Assembly: GCA_938038815.1 (NCBI GenBank)
Contig: CALHTF010000135.1
Span: forward strand, 1 to 32,719
Origin: an uncultured Acidimicrobiales bacterium
Lineage (GTDB): Bacteria > Actinomycetota > Acidimicrobiia > Acidimicrobiales > SHLQ01
Length of the DNA stretch: 32,719 bases
Direction: 5' to 3'
Shown here: piece after piece, positions 15,229 through 23,899 of the stretch
Position numbering within the stretch: position 1 is the stretch's first letter
Layout of the letters: each line of letters opens with the position of its first letter
Made by a program: the position numbers and the translations under genes
The notes under the pieces: model-generated
Databases searched by the model: none
The model's input: the letters and a program-made list of their open reading frames with translations, nothing else
What the model was told of the DNA's origin: nothing

Positions 15229-16575
15229 CTATTTTGTCTGCTCGGTCACGCCGGTTACCCATTCGGCGAGTCGACTTTTTGATGACGGTTCGAGACGGGC
15301 GAGCAGCCGCATTGCGGTGTCGGTGGTCTCCTCGGAGAGTACCTGACCCTCTCGGTGGATCATGGCCAAAACATCGCCTCGATCGAATGGCACGATCAGT
15401 TCGCACAGCTCGGTCATTGCCCGGAGCCGGTCGCCGATCGCATTGAGCAGATCGTCCATCCCTTCGCCGGTATGGGCCGAGATCGCTACCGCCCCTTCAT
15501 GCTTGTCGGCGAGTCGATAGGGCTCGTCGTTGATGTCGGCTTTGTTAAACACCAGCAGCTCGGGAACCTCGCCCGCGCCGATCTCGCCCAGCACGTAGCG
15601 CACGGCGTCGATGTTGCCGTAGGGGTCGACTCCCGACCCGTCGACCACATGAACCAGCACATCGGCATCGACCACCACGTCGAGGGTCGACTTAAACGCC
15701 TCGACCAACTGCGTAGGTAGCTTGCGAACGAACCCGACGGTGTCGGTCATGAACACCGCCTCACCGCCCGGAAGCTGAAGTCGGCGGGTGGTGGCATCGA
15801 GGGTGGCGAACAGCCGGTCCTCGCTCAGCACACCGGCGTCGGTGAGGCGGTTGAGTACGGTCGACTTTCCGGCGTTGGTATAGCCAACGATGGCGACCCG
15901 CCGATTGCTCGTACGCTTGCGGGCCTTGGCCTGGGTTTGGCGGACCTTGGCGACCTGGCGCAAATCGGCTTCGAGTTTGTGGACCCGCCGCAGCAGACGA
16001 CGACGGTCGACCTCGAGCTGGGTTTCGCCCGGGCCTCGGGTTCCGATGCCACCCCCCTGCTGGCTGAGGTTCTTTGCCTTACCTCGCAGGCGCGGTAACC
16101 GGTACTTCAGCTGGGCCAGCTCGACTTGGGCCTTACCTTCCTGGCTCGATGCGTTTTGGGCGAAGATGTCGAGGATGACCGCGGTCCGGTCGAGGGCGGT
16201 GCGCTTGAGAATCTTCTCGAGGTTGAACTGCTGGCCGGGTGAAAGCTCGTCGTCGAACACCACGGTGTCGGAGTCGAATTGTTCCGAAATGGCCTTGATC
16301 TCGTTGGCCTTGCCTTTGCCAACATAGGTTGCGGGGTCGGGCGACTCCCGCCGTTGATGAACCCGAGCGACTTCGTCGGCGCCGGCGGTGTCGACCAGCA
16401 GCGCGAGTTCGTCGAGCGAGGCTTCGGTTTCCTCGGGCCGGTCAGGGGGCGTCGTTACGCCGACGAGAACAATCCGTTCCCGGAACGTTCGGTCGATGAG
16501 GCCGCCGGTTTCGCCACCGAACTCGCCAAACGCGCCACGGTGTGACTCTTCTGGCTGCTGGTTGTCATCACCCAT
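15229..16575 (-). CDS. hflX: Ribosome-associated GTPase HflX
   Basis: GTPase that binds the large ribosomal subunit and splits or rescues stalled ribosomes. The N-terminal HflX domain has SPDPATYVGKGKANEI; a Gly-rich turn (GGGIGTRGPGETQLE) and a coiled-coil stretch precede the G domain. G1 is GYTNAGKST near residues 231-239, G3 is DTVGF and G4 is NKAD. A short C-terminal domain follows. The chosen ATG at 16575 lies inside the end of dapF, with an 8-bp overlap (ATGGGTGA), suggesting coupling. A start 12 codons further upstream is possible. The dapF-hflX neighbourhood is common in actinobacteria. Confidence 0.95.
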   Translation of the reverse strand: MGDDNQQPEESHRGAFGEFGGETGGLIDRTFRERIVLVGVTTPPDRPEETEASLDELALLVDTAGADEVARVHQRRESPDPATYVGKGKANEIKAISEQFDSDTVVFDDELSPGQQFNLEKILKRTALDRTAVILDIFAQNASSQEGKAQVELAQLKYRLPRLRGKAKNLSQQGGGIGTRGPGETQLEVDRRRLLRRVHKLEADLRQVAKVRQTQAKARKRTSNRRVAIVGYTNAGKSTVLNRLTDAGVLSEDRLFATLDATTRRLQLPGGEAVFMTDTVGFVRKLPTQLVEAFKSTLDVVVDADVLVHVVDGSGVDPYGNIDAVRYVLGEIGAGEVPELLVFNKADINDEPYRLADKHEGAVAISAHTGEGMDDLLNAIGDRLRAMTELCELIVPFDRGDVLAMIHREGQVLSEETTDTAMRLLARLEPSSKSRLAEWVTGVTEQTK

Positions 16576-17359
16576 GTAGCAACGATTCGTTGACTTCGAC
16601 CGTGCCGACAACTACCGCTGGCCCGGTTAGGAAGGCGCGCGAACCAACCTCGACCGTGGCGTTTCCGCCGGGCATCCGCACGGTCACGGTGTCGCCGACT
16701 AGGCCCCACCGGCTGGCCAGGGTGGCCGCGGCGCAGGCACCGGTTCCACACGCTTGGGTTACTCCGACGCCGCGCTCCCACACGACAAGATCGATCGTGT
16801 CGCTGTCGGCGGCGGGCGAGATGAATTCGACGTTGAGGCCATCGGGATACAGGGCCTCGATGGCCGAGCCCTGGCCGGCGACATCGACCGCGTTGGTGTC
16901 GGCGACATGAACCACCAGGTGCGGGTTGCCGAGGTCGGCGGTTCCGGCGAGTTCGAGGTCGAGCGACGGGTCGACCCCCGGCCCAGCGCCAACCGGGCCC
17001 ATGTCGACCCGGGCCATGATCTCGTCGGGATGCGAGCCGGCCGACACGCTGACGACCCGTTGCCCACCATCGGTGTGGATCAGCAAGTCACCGGTGATCA
17101 GGTTGTTGCGGGCCGCCACCGCTTGGGCCAGACACCGAATGCCGTTGCCGCTCATTTCTGGACGCGAGCCGTCAGCGTTAAACAGGACCATTCGAGTCGA
17201 GTCGTTCGGGCCGGGCAGAGCGAACAGCAGCCCGTCGGCACCAATCCCGAGGCGTCGGTCGCAGACCCGTTGGGCGAGAGCCTCGGGGTCGGCGGGAAGT
17301 TCGTCGGCGTGGCCAACCAGAAAGTCGTTGGCGAGTCCGTGGTGTTTGGTGAGTTTCAT
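16568..17359 (-). CDS. dapF: Diaminopimelate epimerase
   Basis: Converts LL- to meso-diaminopimelate for lysine and peptidoglycan. The 263-residue protein has the two catalytic cysteines, Cys76 (SGNGIRC) and Cys204 (ACGTGAC), each in its family motif, and the expected pseudo-symmetric two-domain pattern. The start ATG overlaps the miaA stop by one base (TGATG), and the end overlaps hflX by 8 bp, so miaA, dapF and hflX are probably translated from one message. The N-terminus MKLTKHHGLANDF matches the family. Confidence 0.97.
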   Translation of the reverse strand: MKLTKHHGLANDFLVGHADELPADPEALAQRVCDRRLGIGADGLLFALPGPNDSTRMVLFNADGSRPEMSGNGIRCLAQAVAARNNLITGDLLIHTDGGQRVVSVSAGSHPDEIMARVDMGPVGAGPGVDPSLDLELAGTADLGNPHLVVHVADTNAVDVAGQGSAIEALYPDGLNVEFISPAADSDTIDLVVWERGVGVTQACGTGACAAATLASRWGLVGDTVTVRMPGGNATVEVGSRAFLTGPAVVVGTVEVNESLLHG

Positions 17360-18264
17360 CAGCTCGGTAATTCTCTCAGGAGTTGGTCGAGAAGCGCCAT
17401 CGGGTTTTCGGGGGCTTCAAGCCAGTGGATGCGAGGATCTCGGTTGAACCACCGTTCCTGACGACGGGCAAACTTGCGGGTACGCGACCGGGCGAGCTCA
17501 AGGGCGCCGCCCAGGGAACGGCGAGCTTCGATGTGGTCGATCAGCTCTTTGTAGCCGAGTGCTTGTCGGGCGGTGCGGGAGATTCCATTAGGCAGCGCTA
17601 GCAGCCCCTTGACCTCGTCGAGGAAACCATCGGCCATCTGTTGCTCGTACCGGCGGTCGATACGTTCGTTCTGTACCTCTCGGGGCAGGCGAATCCCGAT
17701 CTGTTTGAAGTCGACCTCGGGGTAGGCATCGATACCCGGACCAAACGACGAGAACGGTCGCCCCGAGCCGAGCGTGACCTCGAGCGCCCGAGCGATACGA
17801 CGATGGTTGGTTGGCTCCATCCGACTGGCGGCCAGCGGATCGAGTTCGGTCAGCTGTTGGTGCAGGGCAGCCACGTTGTGGTTGGCGTCGAGTTCGGCGC
17901 GGATCTCGGGGAAGGTCTCGGGAATGTCGAGACTGTTCACCACCGCTTGCACATACAGCCCGGTGCCGCCGACCATGATCGCCCGCTTGCCTCGAGCTTC
18001 GATGTCGGCGAACGCCGCCTGGGCATCGGCTTGGAAACGAGACACCGCATAATCGTCGTGCGGGTCGGCGATGTCGATGAGGTGATGGCGCACCCGGGCC
18101 TGTTCGTCGGCGGTCGGTTTCGCCGTACCTATATCCATGCCTCGGTACACCTGCATCGAGTCAGCCGACACCAACTCGATGTCGCCACAAGCTTCGGCGA
18201 CGGCCATCGCCAGCGCCGACTTTCCGCTGGCGGTCGGGCCGATAAGGACGAGGGGCGCGGGCAT
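17359..18264 (-). CDS. miaA: tRNA dimethylallyltransferase
   Basis: Transfers a dimethylallyl group to N6 of adenosine 37 in tRNAs reading UNN codons, giving i6A, the substrate of MiaB. The 301-residue protein has a P-loop GPTASGKS at 9-16, the SADSMQVYRGMDIGTAKP segment near 34-51, VGGTGLY and a C-terminal FARRQERWF helix. The ATG follows directly on the stop codon of the APH-like gene (TAGATG). The length is normal for the family. Confidence 0.96.
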   Translation of the reverse strand: MPAPLVLIGPTASGKSALAMAVAEACGDIELVSADSMQVYRGMDIGTAKPTADEQARVRHHLIDIADPHDDYAVSRFQADAQAAFADIEARGKRAIMVGGTGLYVQAVVNSLDIPETFPEIRAELDANHNVAALHQQLTELDPLAASRMEPTNHRRIARALEVTLGSGRPFSSFGPGIDAYPEVDFKQIGIRLPREVQNERIDRRYEQQMADGFLDEVKGLLALPNGISRTARQALGYKELIDHIEARRSLGGALELARSRTRKFARRQERWFNRDPRIHWLEAPENPMALLDQLLRELPS

Positions 18265-19065
18265 CTACAGAAACTCGGCGAGCAGGCTGTAGTAATCGAG
18301 TCGCAACGGGTCGGGGTGTTCGAGCCCGTAGGCGTCGAAGAACACCGGTAGCAGCTCGGCGCCAAAGACCGTGACCACCGATCGGGCGGCGAGCGCCAGG
18401 TCGACATACGGGTCGGCCATGCCAGCACTTGCCCAGTCGGTGATGCCGCTTACCTTGGCTTCGCTCGCCGCGCCGTCGAGCAACACCGTGTCGAGTCCGA
18501 AACGGCCGTGACCGAACGCCAACTGTGGCTCGTCGGGTTGGCGGTCGCGCAACATCTCGACCAACCGGTCGGCGCCGTAGCGGGCGTACGGGCCACCGAA
18601 GTCGTGATCGGCGAACTCGCCGGCCGCCACCGCCGCTTCGATGTGGGCCAGTCGTACATCGAGGCGCATATCGGGCGCCCCCGACTCGGGATCGGTGGGG
18701 TCGCCAGGATCGGTTCGGTGCACCATCCGCAGTGCCCGGGCCGCTTGGGTGACCGACTGGGCCGGGTCGACCCGATGTTCGGGTGCTGAGGCCGGCAACC
18801 CAACCGGGTATTTCAGTACCGCAGCGTTGGGCGACGCGGCGACGACATGGGGAACCGGCAGTCGGGAACCGATCCATTCGAGACTCCGCTGTTCTTGCGC
18901 CACGGCGTCGGGACGACGAGGGTCGCCCACCATCAAAACCTGTATCGGCCACGCGTCGCGTTGGCGAAGTTCGATGACGCGCACGAAGTTCGGGCCAACC
19001 CGCTCGCCCACCGGCGCCGCATCGCCGATCGCTTCGAGCACCGGGGCCGAAAGCCCGTCGGGCAC
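18265..19065 (-). CDS. Aminoglycoside-phosphotransferase-fold protein, probable pseudokinase
   Basis: The 266-residue protein matches the APH/choline-kinase-like fold in its second half: the segment HGRFGLDTVLLDG (186-198) corresponds to the usual HGDFGLDNVLLDG, and GITDWASAGMADPYVDLA (207-224) to the metal-binding DxD region. The catalytic Asp is replaced by Arg188 and the metal-binding Asn by Thr193, while Asp210 remains. The N-terminal VLMV strand also lacks the usual basic residue. Phosphotransfer is therefore unlikely; a binding or regulatory role is possible. The GTG start is 20 bp after miaB and the stop abuts the miaA ATG, so it is embedded in the tRNA-modification operon. Its partner and substrate are unknown, and it is not evidence of antibiotic resistance. 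Confidence 0.78.
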   Translation of the reverse strand: MPDGLSAPVLEAIGDAAPVGERVGPNFVRVIELRQRDAWPIQVLMVGDPRRPDAVAQEQRSLEWIGSRLPVPHVVAASPNAAVLKYPVGLPASAPEHRVDPAQSVTQAARALRMVHRTDPGDPTDPESGAPDMRLDVRLAHIEAAVAAGEFADHDFGGPYARYGADRLVEMLRDRQPDEPQLAFGHGRFGLDTVLLDGAASEAKVSGITDWASAGMADPYVDLALAARSVVTVFGAELLPVFFDAYGLEHPDPLRLDYYSLLAEFL

Positions 19066-19085
19066 GCCGCTGTCGGGTTCGGGAC

Positions 19086-20504
19086 TCAGACCGACACCAC
19101 CGGAATTCGCACCCGAGTCTTGGGGCGAGACACAACTTCGACCAATTCGCCCACCAGGTACTGGCGCGCCGCATCGACCACCTGCACGTCGGCATAGGTT
19201 CCTGGGCGCAGCGGGCCAGCCTCGGTCACCGGGAAATGGATCAGCTTGTACTGTCCGGTTCGCCCCGTCTGCTGACTTGGATCGCGCTTCGAGAGCCCCT
19301 CGACCAGCACTCGCTCGGTTCGCCCGATGCGTTCCTGATGGTTGTGGGCGCTCGACCGTTGCACCACTCGACGCAACTCTTCGAGCCGCTCGACCGCCAC
19401 CTCGTGAGGCACGGTGTTGGCAAGGCTGGCCGCCTCGGTACCCGGACGGGGCGAGTAGATAAAGATGTACGCCGCGTCGTAGCCAACCTCGGCCACCAGC
19501 TCCATCGTTGCTCGATGGTCGGCATCGGTCTCGCCCGGAAATCCCACGATGATGTCGGTGGTGATCGCCAGATCATCGATGGTGGCCTTCGCCAGATTGA
19601 CCCGCTCGAGGTAACGCTCGCCGGTGTACCCGCGGTGCATCGCCGCCAGCACCTGATCGCTCCCCGACTGCACGGGAAGGTGAAGATGTTCGCACACGCT
19701 GGGGGTTTCGGCCATGGCCTCGATGGTCTCGGGCCGGAGGTCTTTCGGGTGCGGGCTGGTGTAACGGACCCGTTCGATCCCGTCGACCGCACCAACCGCC
19801 CGGAGCAGGTCACCAAATAACGGGCGCACCCGGGTGTCTTCGCCGGCCTTGCGAGCAGCCAGGGTGAGGTCGCGTCCGTAGGAGTTTACGTTTTGGCCGA
19901 GCAAGGTGATTTCGCTCACGCCGTCGTCGGCTAACCGTTGGGCTTCGGCAACCAAGTCGTCGAAGGGCCGACTCAGCTCAGGGCCCCGAACAGCGGGCAC
20001 GATACAAAACGCGCAGTTGTTATCGCAACCAACCTGAATCGTCACCCACGCCGAATAGTCGACCTCGCGCCGCGCCGGAAGGGCCGAAGGAAACGCCTCG
20101 GCATCATCACGGGCCGCCGCTTCGAGTACCTCGACCTGGGGGCCGTACTGGCGGGCATCGTCGAGCAGTTGCGCCGCCCGGTGCACGTTGTGGGTTCCGA
20201 ACACCACATCGACATGGCCCGCCCGCTCACGTATTTCGTCACGATCCTTTTGGGCCAAACAACCACCGACCGCAATCTGCATGTCGGGGTTGTGGGTCTT
20301 GAGGACCTTCAGGTCGCCGAGCTTGGCGTAGAGCTTGTTGTCGGCGTTCTCGCGAATGCAGCAGGTGTTCAGGACCACCACGTCGGCGGATTCGAGTTCG
20401 CCGGCCGGCGCCATACCGTCAGCTTCGAGCAACCCGGCGATGCGCTCGGTGTCGTGCTCGTTCATCTGACAGCCATAGGTGGCGATGTGGTAGGTCCGGG
20501 TCAC
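19086..20504 (-). CDS. miaB: tRNA-2-methylthio-N6-dimethylallyladenosine synthase
   Basis: Radical-SAM methylthiotransferase that turns i6A37 into ms2i6A37 in tRNA. The 472-residue protein has Cys12, Cys48 and Cys82 for the auxiliary iron-sulfur cluster and Cys160, Cys164 and Cys167 (CDNNCAFC) for the radical-SAM cluster. A TRAM domain forms the C-terminus. The start is the GTG at 20504, giving TRTYHIATYGCQMNEHD as N-terminus. It is probably the first gene of the mia-dap-gdh block, with its promoter in the 75-bp gap before the divergent methyltransferase. RimO, the ribosomal paralogue, is encoded elsewhere in the window. Confidence 0.96.
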   Translation of the reverse strand: MTRTYHIATYGCQMNEHDTERIAGLLEADGMAPAGELESADVVVLNTCCIRENADNKLYAKLGDLKVLKTHNPDMQIAVGGCLAQKDRDEIRERAGHVDVVFGTHNVHRAAQLLDDARQYGPQVEVLEAAARDDAEAFPSALPARREVDYSAWVTIQVGCDNNCAFCIVPAVRGPELSRPFDDLVAEAQRLADDGVSEITLLGQNVNSYGRDLTLAARKAGEDTRVRPLFGDLLRAVGAVDGIERVRYTSPHPKDLRPETIEAMAETPSVCEHLHLPVQSGSDQVLAAMHRGYTGERYLERVNLAKATIDDLAITTDIIVGFPGETDADHRATMELVAEVGYDAAYIFIYSPRPGTEAASLANTVPHEVAVERLEELRRVVQRSSAHNHQERIGRTERVLVEGLSKRDPSQQTGRTGQYKLIHFPVTEAGPLRPGTYADVQVVDAARQYLVGELVEVVSRPKTRVRIPVVSV

Positions 20505-20579
20505 AAGGCCAATCGTAGCGGTAAGGGGTAGTGCACTCCCTCAGCGCAGCAGCATCGATCTGGGCTAAACCGGTGGCCT

Positions 20580-21197
20580 ATGACAGGCGACAAACTCGAC
20601 TGGATCTTCGACGAGTCGGCGTCGCTGGCACCCAAGTACGACGAGTGGGCCTCAACCTATGATACCGACCACGACCAGTGGGGCTGGCGGGGTCCCGACG
20701 TCGTCGCCTCTGCGGTTCTCGAACGGCTGGGCACCGCTGCTCGCAATGACACCATCATCGATGCGGGCTGTGGCACCGGTAAGGCCGGAATCGCCCTGCG
20801 GGCGGCTGGCTGGACGGGACGAATCGTTGGACTTGACCTCAGCCAGGGAATGCTCGACCAAGCGTTAGCCACCGGCGTCTACGACGACGTGGCGTGCTGC
20901 TCACTCACCGATGTGCCGCTAGGTGCCGCCAGCGCCGCGGCCGTGGTTTCGAGCGGTGTGTTCACCCACGGCCACGTCGGCGGTGAAGCCTTCGGCGAGT
21001 TGTGTCGGATCACTCGGACGGACGGCTTTGTCGCTATCACCCAACGGGTGGACCTTGCCGATGCCTTCGCCCCATTCAGCGATGCTCTCGTCGAGGCCAA
21101 CGAGTGGGTCGAACTCAACCGGACCGCCCCCACCAACCTGCACACCGGCCGAGGCGACGACGTACGTCAATCGGTCATCACCTGGCAGGTGCGGTAG
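20580..21197 (+). CDS. Class I SAM-dependent methyltransferase
   Basis: The 205-residue protein has motif I DAGCGTGKAG at 61-70, followed by an acidic residue ending strand 2 (IVGLDLS) and a motif near FTHGHVGGEA. It fits the small-molecule type I methyltransferases with an N-terminal YDEWASTYD helix, often annotated as UbiE/Williams-Beuren-like. The substrate cannot be read. It diverges from miaB and stands alone; no strong ribosome-binding site is seen before the ATG. The VOC gene converges on it with a 19-bp gap. Confidence 0.82.
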   Translation: MTGDKLDWIFDESASLAPKYDEWASTYDTDHDQWGWRGPDVVASAVLERLGTAARNDTIIDAGCGTGKAGIALRAAGWTGRIVGLDLSQGMLDQALATGVYDDVACCSLTDVPLGAASAAAVVSSGVFTHGHVGGEAFGELCRITRTDGFVAITQRVDLADAFAPFSDALVEANEWVELNRTAPTNLHTGRGDDVRQSVITWQVR

Positions 21198-21216
21198 GCG
21201 GCCCGCAGGCGCTTCG

Positions 21217-21594
21217 TCACGAGGCGACCGAGTGCAGGCCGACCATGGTTCCTTCCGTGTCGGTAAACAACGAGACGAAGCCGTGGTCGCCGATCGAGAA
21301 CTTTGGCCGCACGATCGATCCGCCGGCCGCCTCGACCCGGGACGCTTCAATCGCACAGTCGTCGCACGAGAAGTAGACCATTGCTCCGCCGGGGCCGGGC
21401 TGGGCGTACTCGAGTTTGACGAGCGCACCGCCGGCACCGTGGGACGTGAAGTCATCGCCGAACGCCCGCATCTGGGCCGACGGATCGTTCGGATCGTCCA
21501 TCGATGTCAACGAGGTCTGAAGAACGGTTTCGTAAAAGGCCTGAGCCCGGTCCATGTCTTGGACGTAGATATCAAACCAACCAACTTTGCGCAT
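21217..21594 (-). CDS. VOC (glyoxalase/bleomycin-resistance fold) protein
   Basis: The 125-residue protein starts with VGWFDIYVQDMDRAQAFYETVL and ends with GHGFVSLFTDTEGTMVGLHS-type strands (read as DHGFVSLFTDTEG in this protein), the pattern of a single vicinal-oxygen-chelate domain. Such proteins act as dimers on small metabolites, and the reaction cannot be inferred. GGGA lies a few bases before the ATG. It is 80 bp downstream of the AraC-type regulator on the same strand, so the two may be cotranscribed. Confidence 0.82.
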   Translation of the reverse strand: MRKVGWFDIYVQDMDRAQAFYETVLQTSLTSMDDPNDPSAQMRAFGDDFTSHGAGGALVKLEYAQPGPGGAMVYFSCDDCAIEASRVEAAGGSIVRPKFSIGDHGFVSLFTDTEGTMVGLHSVAS

Positions 21595-21674
21595 GAGCGT
21601 TTCCCTTCGAGTAGCGAAGGCGTTTGCCTTCAGGGAGTACTCAACCAGAGGCCGCTCAGAAAGGATTGTAGATA

Positions 21675-22415
21675 TCAGACATCGAACATTTTCTTGAACT
21701 GCCCGGGCGTGTAGCCGGTCAATTTTCGAAACGAATGGGTGTAGTGCGATTGGTCGGCGAACAACAGCAGATAGCCCTCGCGGAACGAATGCTGCACGCG
21801 AAGCACCTTCAACAGGTCGTGCGGCGAGAACCCGGTGGTCGACTTCAACGACCTTTGGAGTTGTCGAGGAGACAGCGCCGCCCGCTCGGCCATGTCGGCA
21901 ACGTTGTAAATCTCGTCCAGGTGGGTCAGGATCGCGGCGGTCACCGGGTTTGGTGCGACCAAGCCTGCGTCGAGGAGGCTCTCGACGAAGTCGCCAAACA
22001 CCGTGGCTTGGTCCTCAAAGTCGAGGCCGGCCACCGCATTGTTCACCTCGATGAGCGGCAGGTCGCCCCGGTACGGCTCGCCGACGTAGTGGTCGACCGT
22101 TGCGTCGGCATCGCCGCGCCACACGCCAGGAAAGAACTGAATGCCGGCGTAGTGAAACGAGGTGCCGAGCTCGAGGGTCGTGTGCGTGGTGTGCAGCAAG
22201 GTCACCCCAGCAATGCGGGTGTCGACTTGATCGAACAAAAGGTTCACGCAGGCATCGGGCATGGCGTGCAGCGTGAAGTTCTCTTCAAGATCGACTTCGG
22301 TTCGCAGCTGCCAAAAGCAGTGCACCAGCTCACCCAGCGCTGCCGGAGGTGAGGCTTCGGTGTAGATAACCGACTCTATCGTTTTGGGAATTCCGTCCTT
22401 TACCGGGTCATACAT
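21675..22415 (-). CDS. AraC-family transcriptional regulator
   Basis: The 246-residue protein ends in a two-HTH AraC domain: LSPRQLQRSLKSTTGFSPHDLLKVLRVQ is the first part, and HYTHSFRKLTGYTPGQFKKMF is the hallmark second helix-turn-helix. The N-terminal 140 residues form a probable cupin-like sensor seen in AraC regulators of the DUF6597 style. The ATG at 22415 is preferred over a frame that extends 36 codons towards the recA promoter. It diverges from recA. Its effector is unknown, and the downstream VOC gene is the most likely target or partner. Confidence 0.87.
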   Translation of the reverse strand: MYDPVKDGIPKTIESVIYTEASPPAALGELVHCFWQLRTEVDLEENFTLHAMPDACVNLLFDQVDTRIAGVTLLHTTHTTLELGTSFHYAGIQFFPGVWRGDADATVDHYVGEPYRGDLPLIEVNNAVAGLDFEDQATVFGDFVESLLDAGLVAPNPVTAAILTHLDEIYNVADMAERAALSPRQLQRSLKSTTGFSPHDLLKVLRVQHSFREGYLLLFADQSHYTHSFRKLTGYTPGQFKKMFDV

Positions 22416-22525
22416 GGCAACCCGATCGTAGGCCCGAACCGGGTGAGCCACCGCGAGCAGAACCGGGCGTAAAGCCAAAACCGAGCATGACCGGAGCCGC
22501 AACGACCAAAAACCCAGTAGCATCC

Positions 22526-22554
22526 TTGATCGAACGGGTGTTCGAAACTACAGT
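22526..22554 (+). promoter_or_regulatory. recA promoter with LexA operator
   Basis: TTGATC (22526-22531) and TACAGT (22549-22554) form a -35/-10 pair with a 17-bp spacer. The LexA box CGAACGGGTGTTCG (22531-22544) fills most of the spacer; with flanking T and A it is the full TCGAAC-N4-GTTCGA. LexA would therefore block polymerase directly. The recA start is 131 bp downstream of the -10 end. Confidence 0.88.
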
Positions 22555-22685
22555 CACGTAAGTTCTTCAGCACACCTGGTTCACCGAGTGTGTCACACCC
22601 CCTCAATAGGTTCTCTTCCGTAAACGAAACCCCACCGAAACTTCTCGCCCAGAGAGCGCAGAAGCACCCAAGGAGCAAACACAAC

Positions 22686-23747
22686 ATGGATCGCGAAAAA
22701 GCGCTCGAAATGGCGATGAGTCAAATTGAAAAGGCCCACGGCAAGGGCGCCGTTATGAAGATGGGCGACAAGACCAACATGGACGTCGAGGTCGTGCCGA
22801 CCGGTGCGTTGTCGCTCGACATCTGCCTCGGCGTCGGCGGCCTGCCTCGTGGCCGAGTCGTGGAGATCTTTGGCCCAGAGGCCTCGGGTAAGACCACCCT
22901 GGCGATCCACGTGGTCGCCGAGGCACAGCGCAACGGTGGCATCTGTGCCTACATCGACGCCGAGCACGCAATGGACCCGGTGTATGCGCGAGCGATCGGC
23001 GTCGATGTCGACGAACTTTTGATCTCTCAGCCCGACACTGGTGAACAGGCACTCGAAATCGCCGACACGTTGATCCGCTCCGGCGCCATCGACGTTGTGG
23101 TCATCGACTCGGTTGCCGCCCTTACTCCCAAGGTCGAACTCGAAGGCGACATGGGCCAGTCCCACGTTGGCCTGCAAGCTCGTTTGATGAGCCAAGCGCT
23201 ACGAAAGCTCACCTCAAATCTCAACAAGTCGAACACCATCTGCATCTTCATCAACCAGCTGCGCGAAAAGATCGGCGTTATGTTCGGTTCGCCCGAGACC
23301 ACCCCTGGTGGTCGGGCGCTCAAGTTCTACTCGTCGGTCCGTCTCGACATCCGTCGGGTCGAATCCATCAAAGACGGCAGTGAATTGGTTGGTAACCGGG
23401 TCAAGGTAAAGGTGGCCAAGAACAAGGTCGCCCCACCGTTCCGGGTTGCCGAGTTCGACATCATGTACGGCGAAGGAATCAGCCGTGAGGGCTCGGTGCT
23501 CGATATCAGCGTCGAACACGACATCATCAAGAAGTCGGGTGCTTGGTACACCTACGAAGGCGAACAGCTCGGCCAAGGCCGCGAGAACGCCAAGAAGTTC
23601 CTCAAAGAGAACCCCGAAATCATGGTCGAGGTAACCGACCGGGTCCTCAAACTGGTGATGCCCGAACCCGACGAAATCGATCTCACCGATCAAAGCGACG
23701 AGGACTTCAGCGAAGCTGACGACGAGCCGATTTCGCTCGACGATTGA
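22686..23747 (+). CDS. recA: RecA recombinase
   Basis: Forms filaments on single-stranded DNA, catalyses strand exchange and stimulates LexA self-cleavage. The 353-residue protein has Walker A GPEASGKT at 63-70, the DNA-binding loop regions (around [26 protein letters not shown] sequence and [14 protein letters not shown]), and the usual acidic C-terminal tail. The ATG at 22686 has AAGGAG ten bases upstream; the open frame continues 32 codons earlier without family resemblance. No recX follows, which is unusual for an actinobacterium. The operator in its promoter places it under LexA control. Confidence 0.98.
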   Translation: MDREKALEMAMSQIEKAHGKGAVMKMGDKTNMDVEVVPTGALSLDICLGVGGLPRGRVVEIFGPEASGKTTLAIHVVAEAQRNGGICAYIDAEHAMDPVYARAIGVDVDELLISQPDTGEQALEIADTLIRSGAIDVVVIDSVAALTPKVELEGDMGQSHVGLQARLMSQALRKLTSNLNKSNTICIFINQLREKIGVMFGSPETTPGGRALKFYSSVRLDIRRVESIKDGSELVGNRVKVKVAKNKVAPPFRVAEFDIMYGEGISREGSVLDISVEHDIIKKSGAWYTYEGEQLGQGRENAKKFLKENPEIMVEVTDRVLKLVMPEPDEIDLTDQSDEDFSEADDEPISLDD

Positions 23748-23768
23748 CCCTCAAACAACCTGGTGACG

Positions 23769-23784
23769 ACATTTCATGAAATGT
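23769..23784. promoter_or_regulatory. 16-bp perfect palindrome after recA
   Basis: ACATTTCATGAAATGT, 22 bp after the recA stop, is its own reverse complement and is followed by TTTGTTT. It could be an operator-like site or a weak terminator, but a stable hairpin would have almost no loop. Confidence 0.45.
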
Positions 23785-23797
23785 TTTGTTTCCGTAT

Positions 23798-23843
23798 GGT
23801 TCCCGGCCACAAGGCTGCGATAGACCTCTTGGCAAGGGGAACC
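23798..23843 (+). other. Possible structured RNA in the recA 3' region
   Basis: GGTTCCC (23798-23804) pairs with GGGAACC (23837-23843). Inside are two short arms: GCC-ACAA-GGC (23806-23815) and one around CTTGGCAAG, giving a possible three-way junction. It lies between recA and its terminator. No known RNA family was recognised. The remainder of the gap (23900-24073) holds a short ACCCC/GGGGT hairpin near 24042-24053 and the leader of the next gene, with no credible gene. Confidence 0.35.
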
Positions 23844-23857
23844 GATACTAGTTCGGT

Positions 23858-23899
23858 CACGGGTGGTATCTGTTTTTGGCGGAACAGATGCCACCCGTG
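23858..23899 (+). terminator. Intrinsic terminator of recA
   Basis: A 17-bp stem (23858-23874 with 23883-23899), interrupted only by one T-G pair, surrounds an 8-base loop. GCGTTTTGGG follows. It is 110 bp after the recA stop and is the best terminator candidate for the recA transcript. Confidence 0.75.

Noticed and set aside
18265..19065. Aminoglycoside resistance gene
   Set aside because: The fold matches APH proteins, but the catalytic Asp and metal-binding Asn are replaced and the context is a housekeeping operon.
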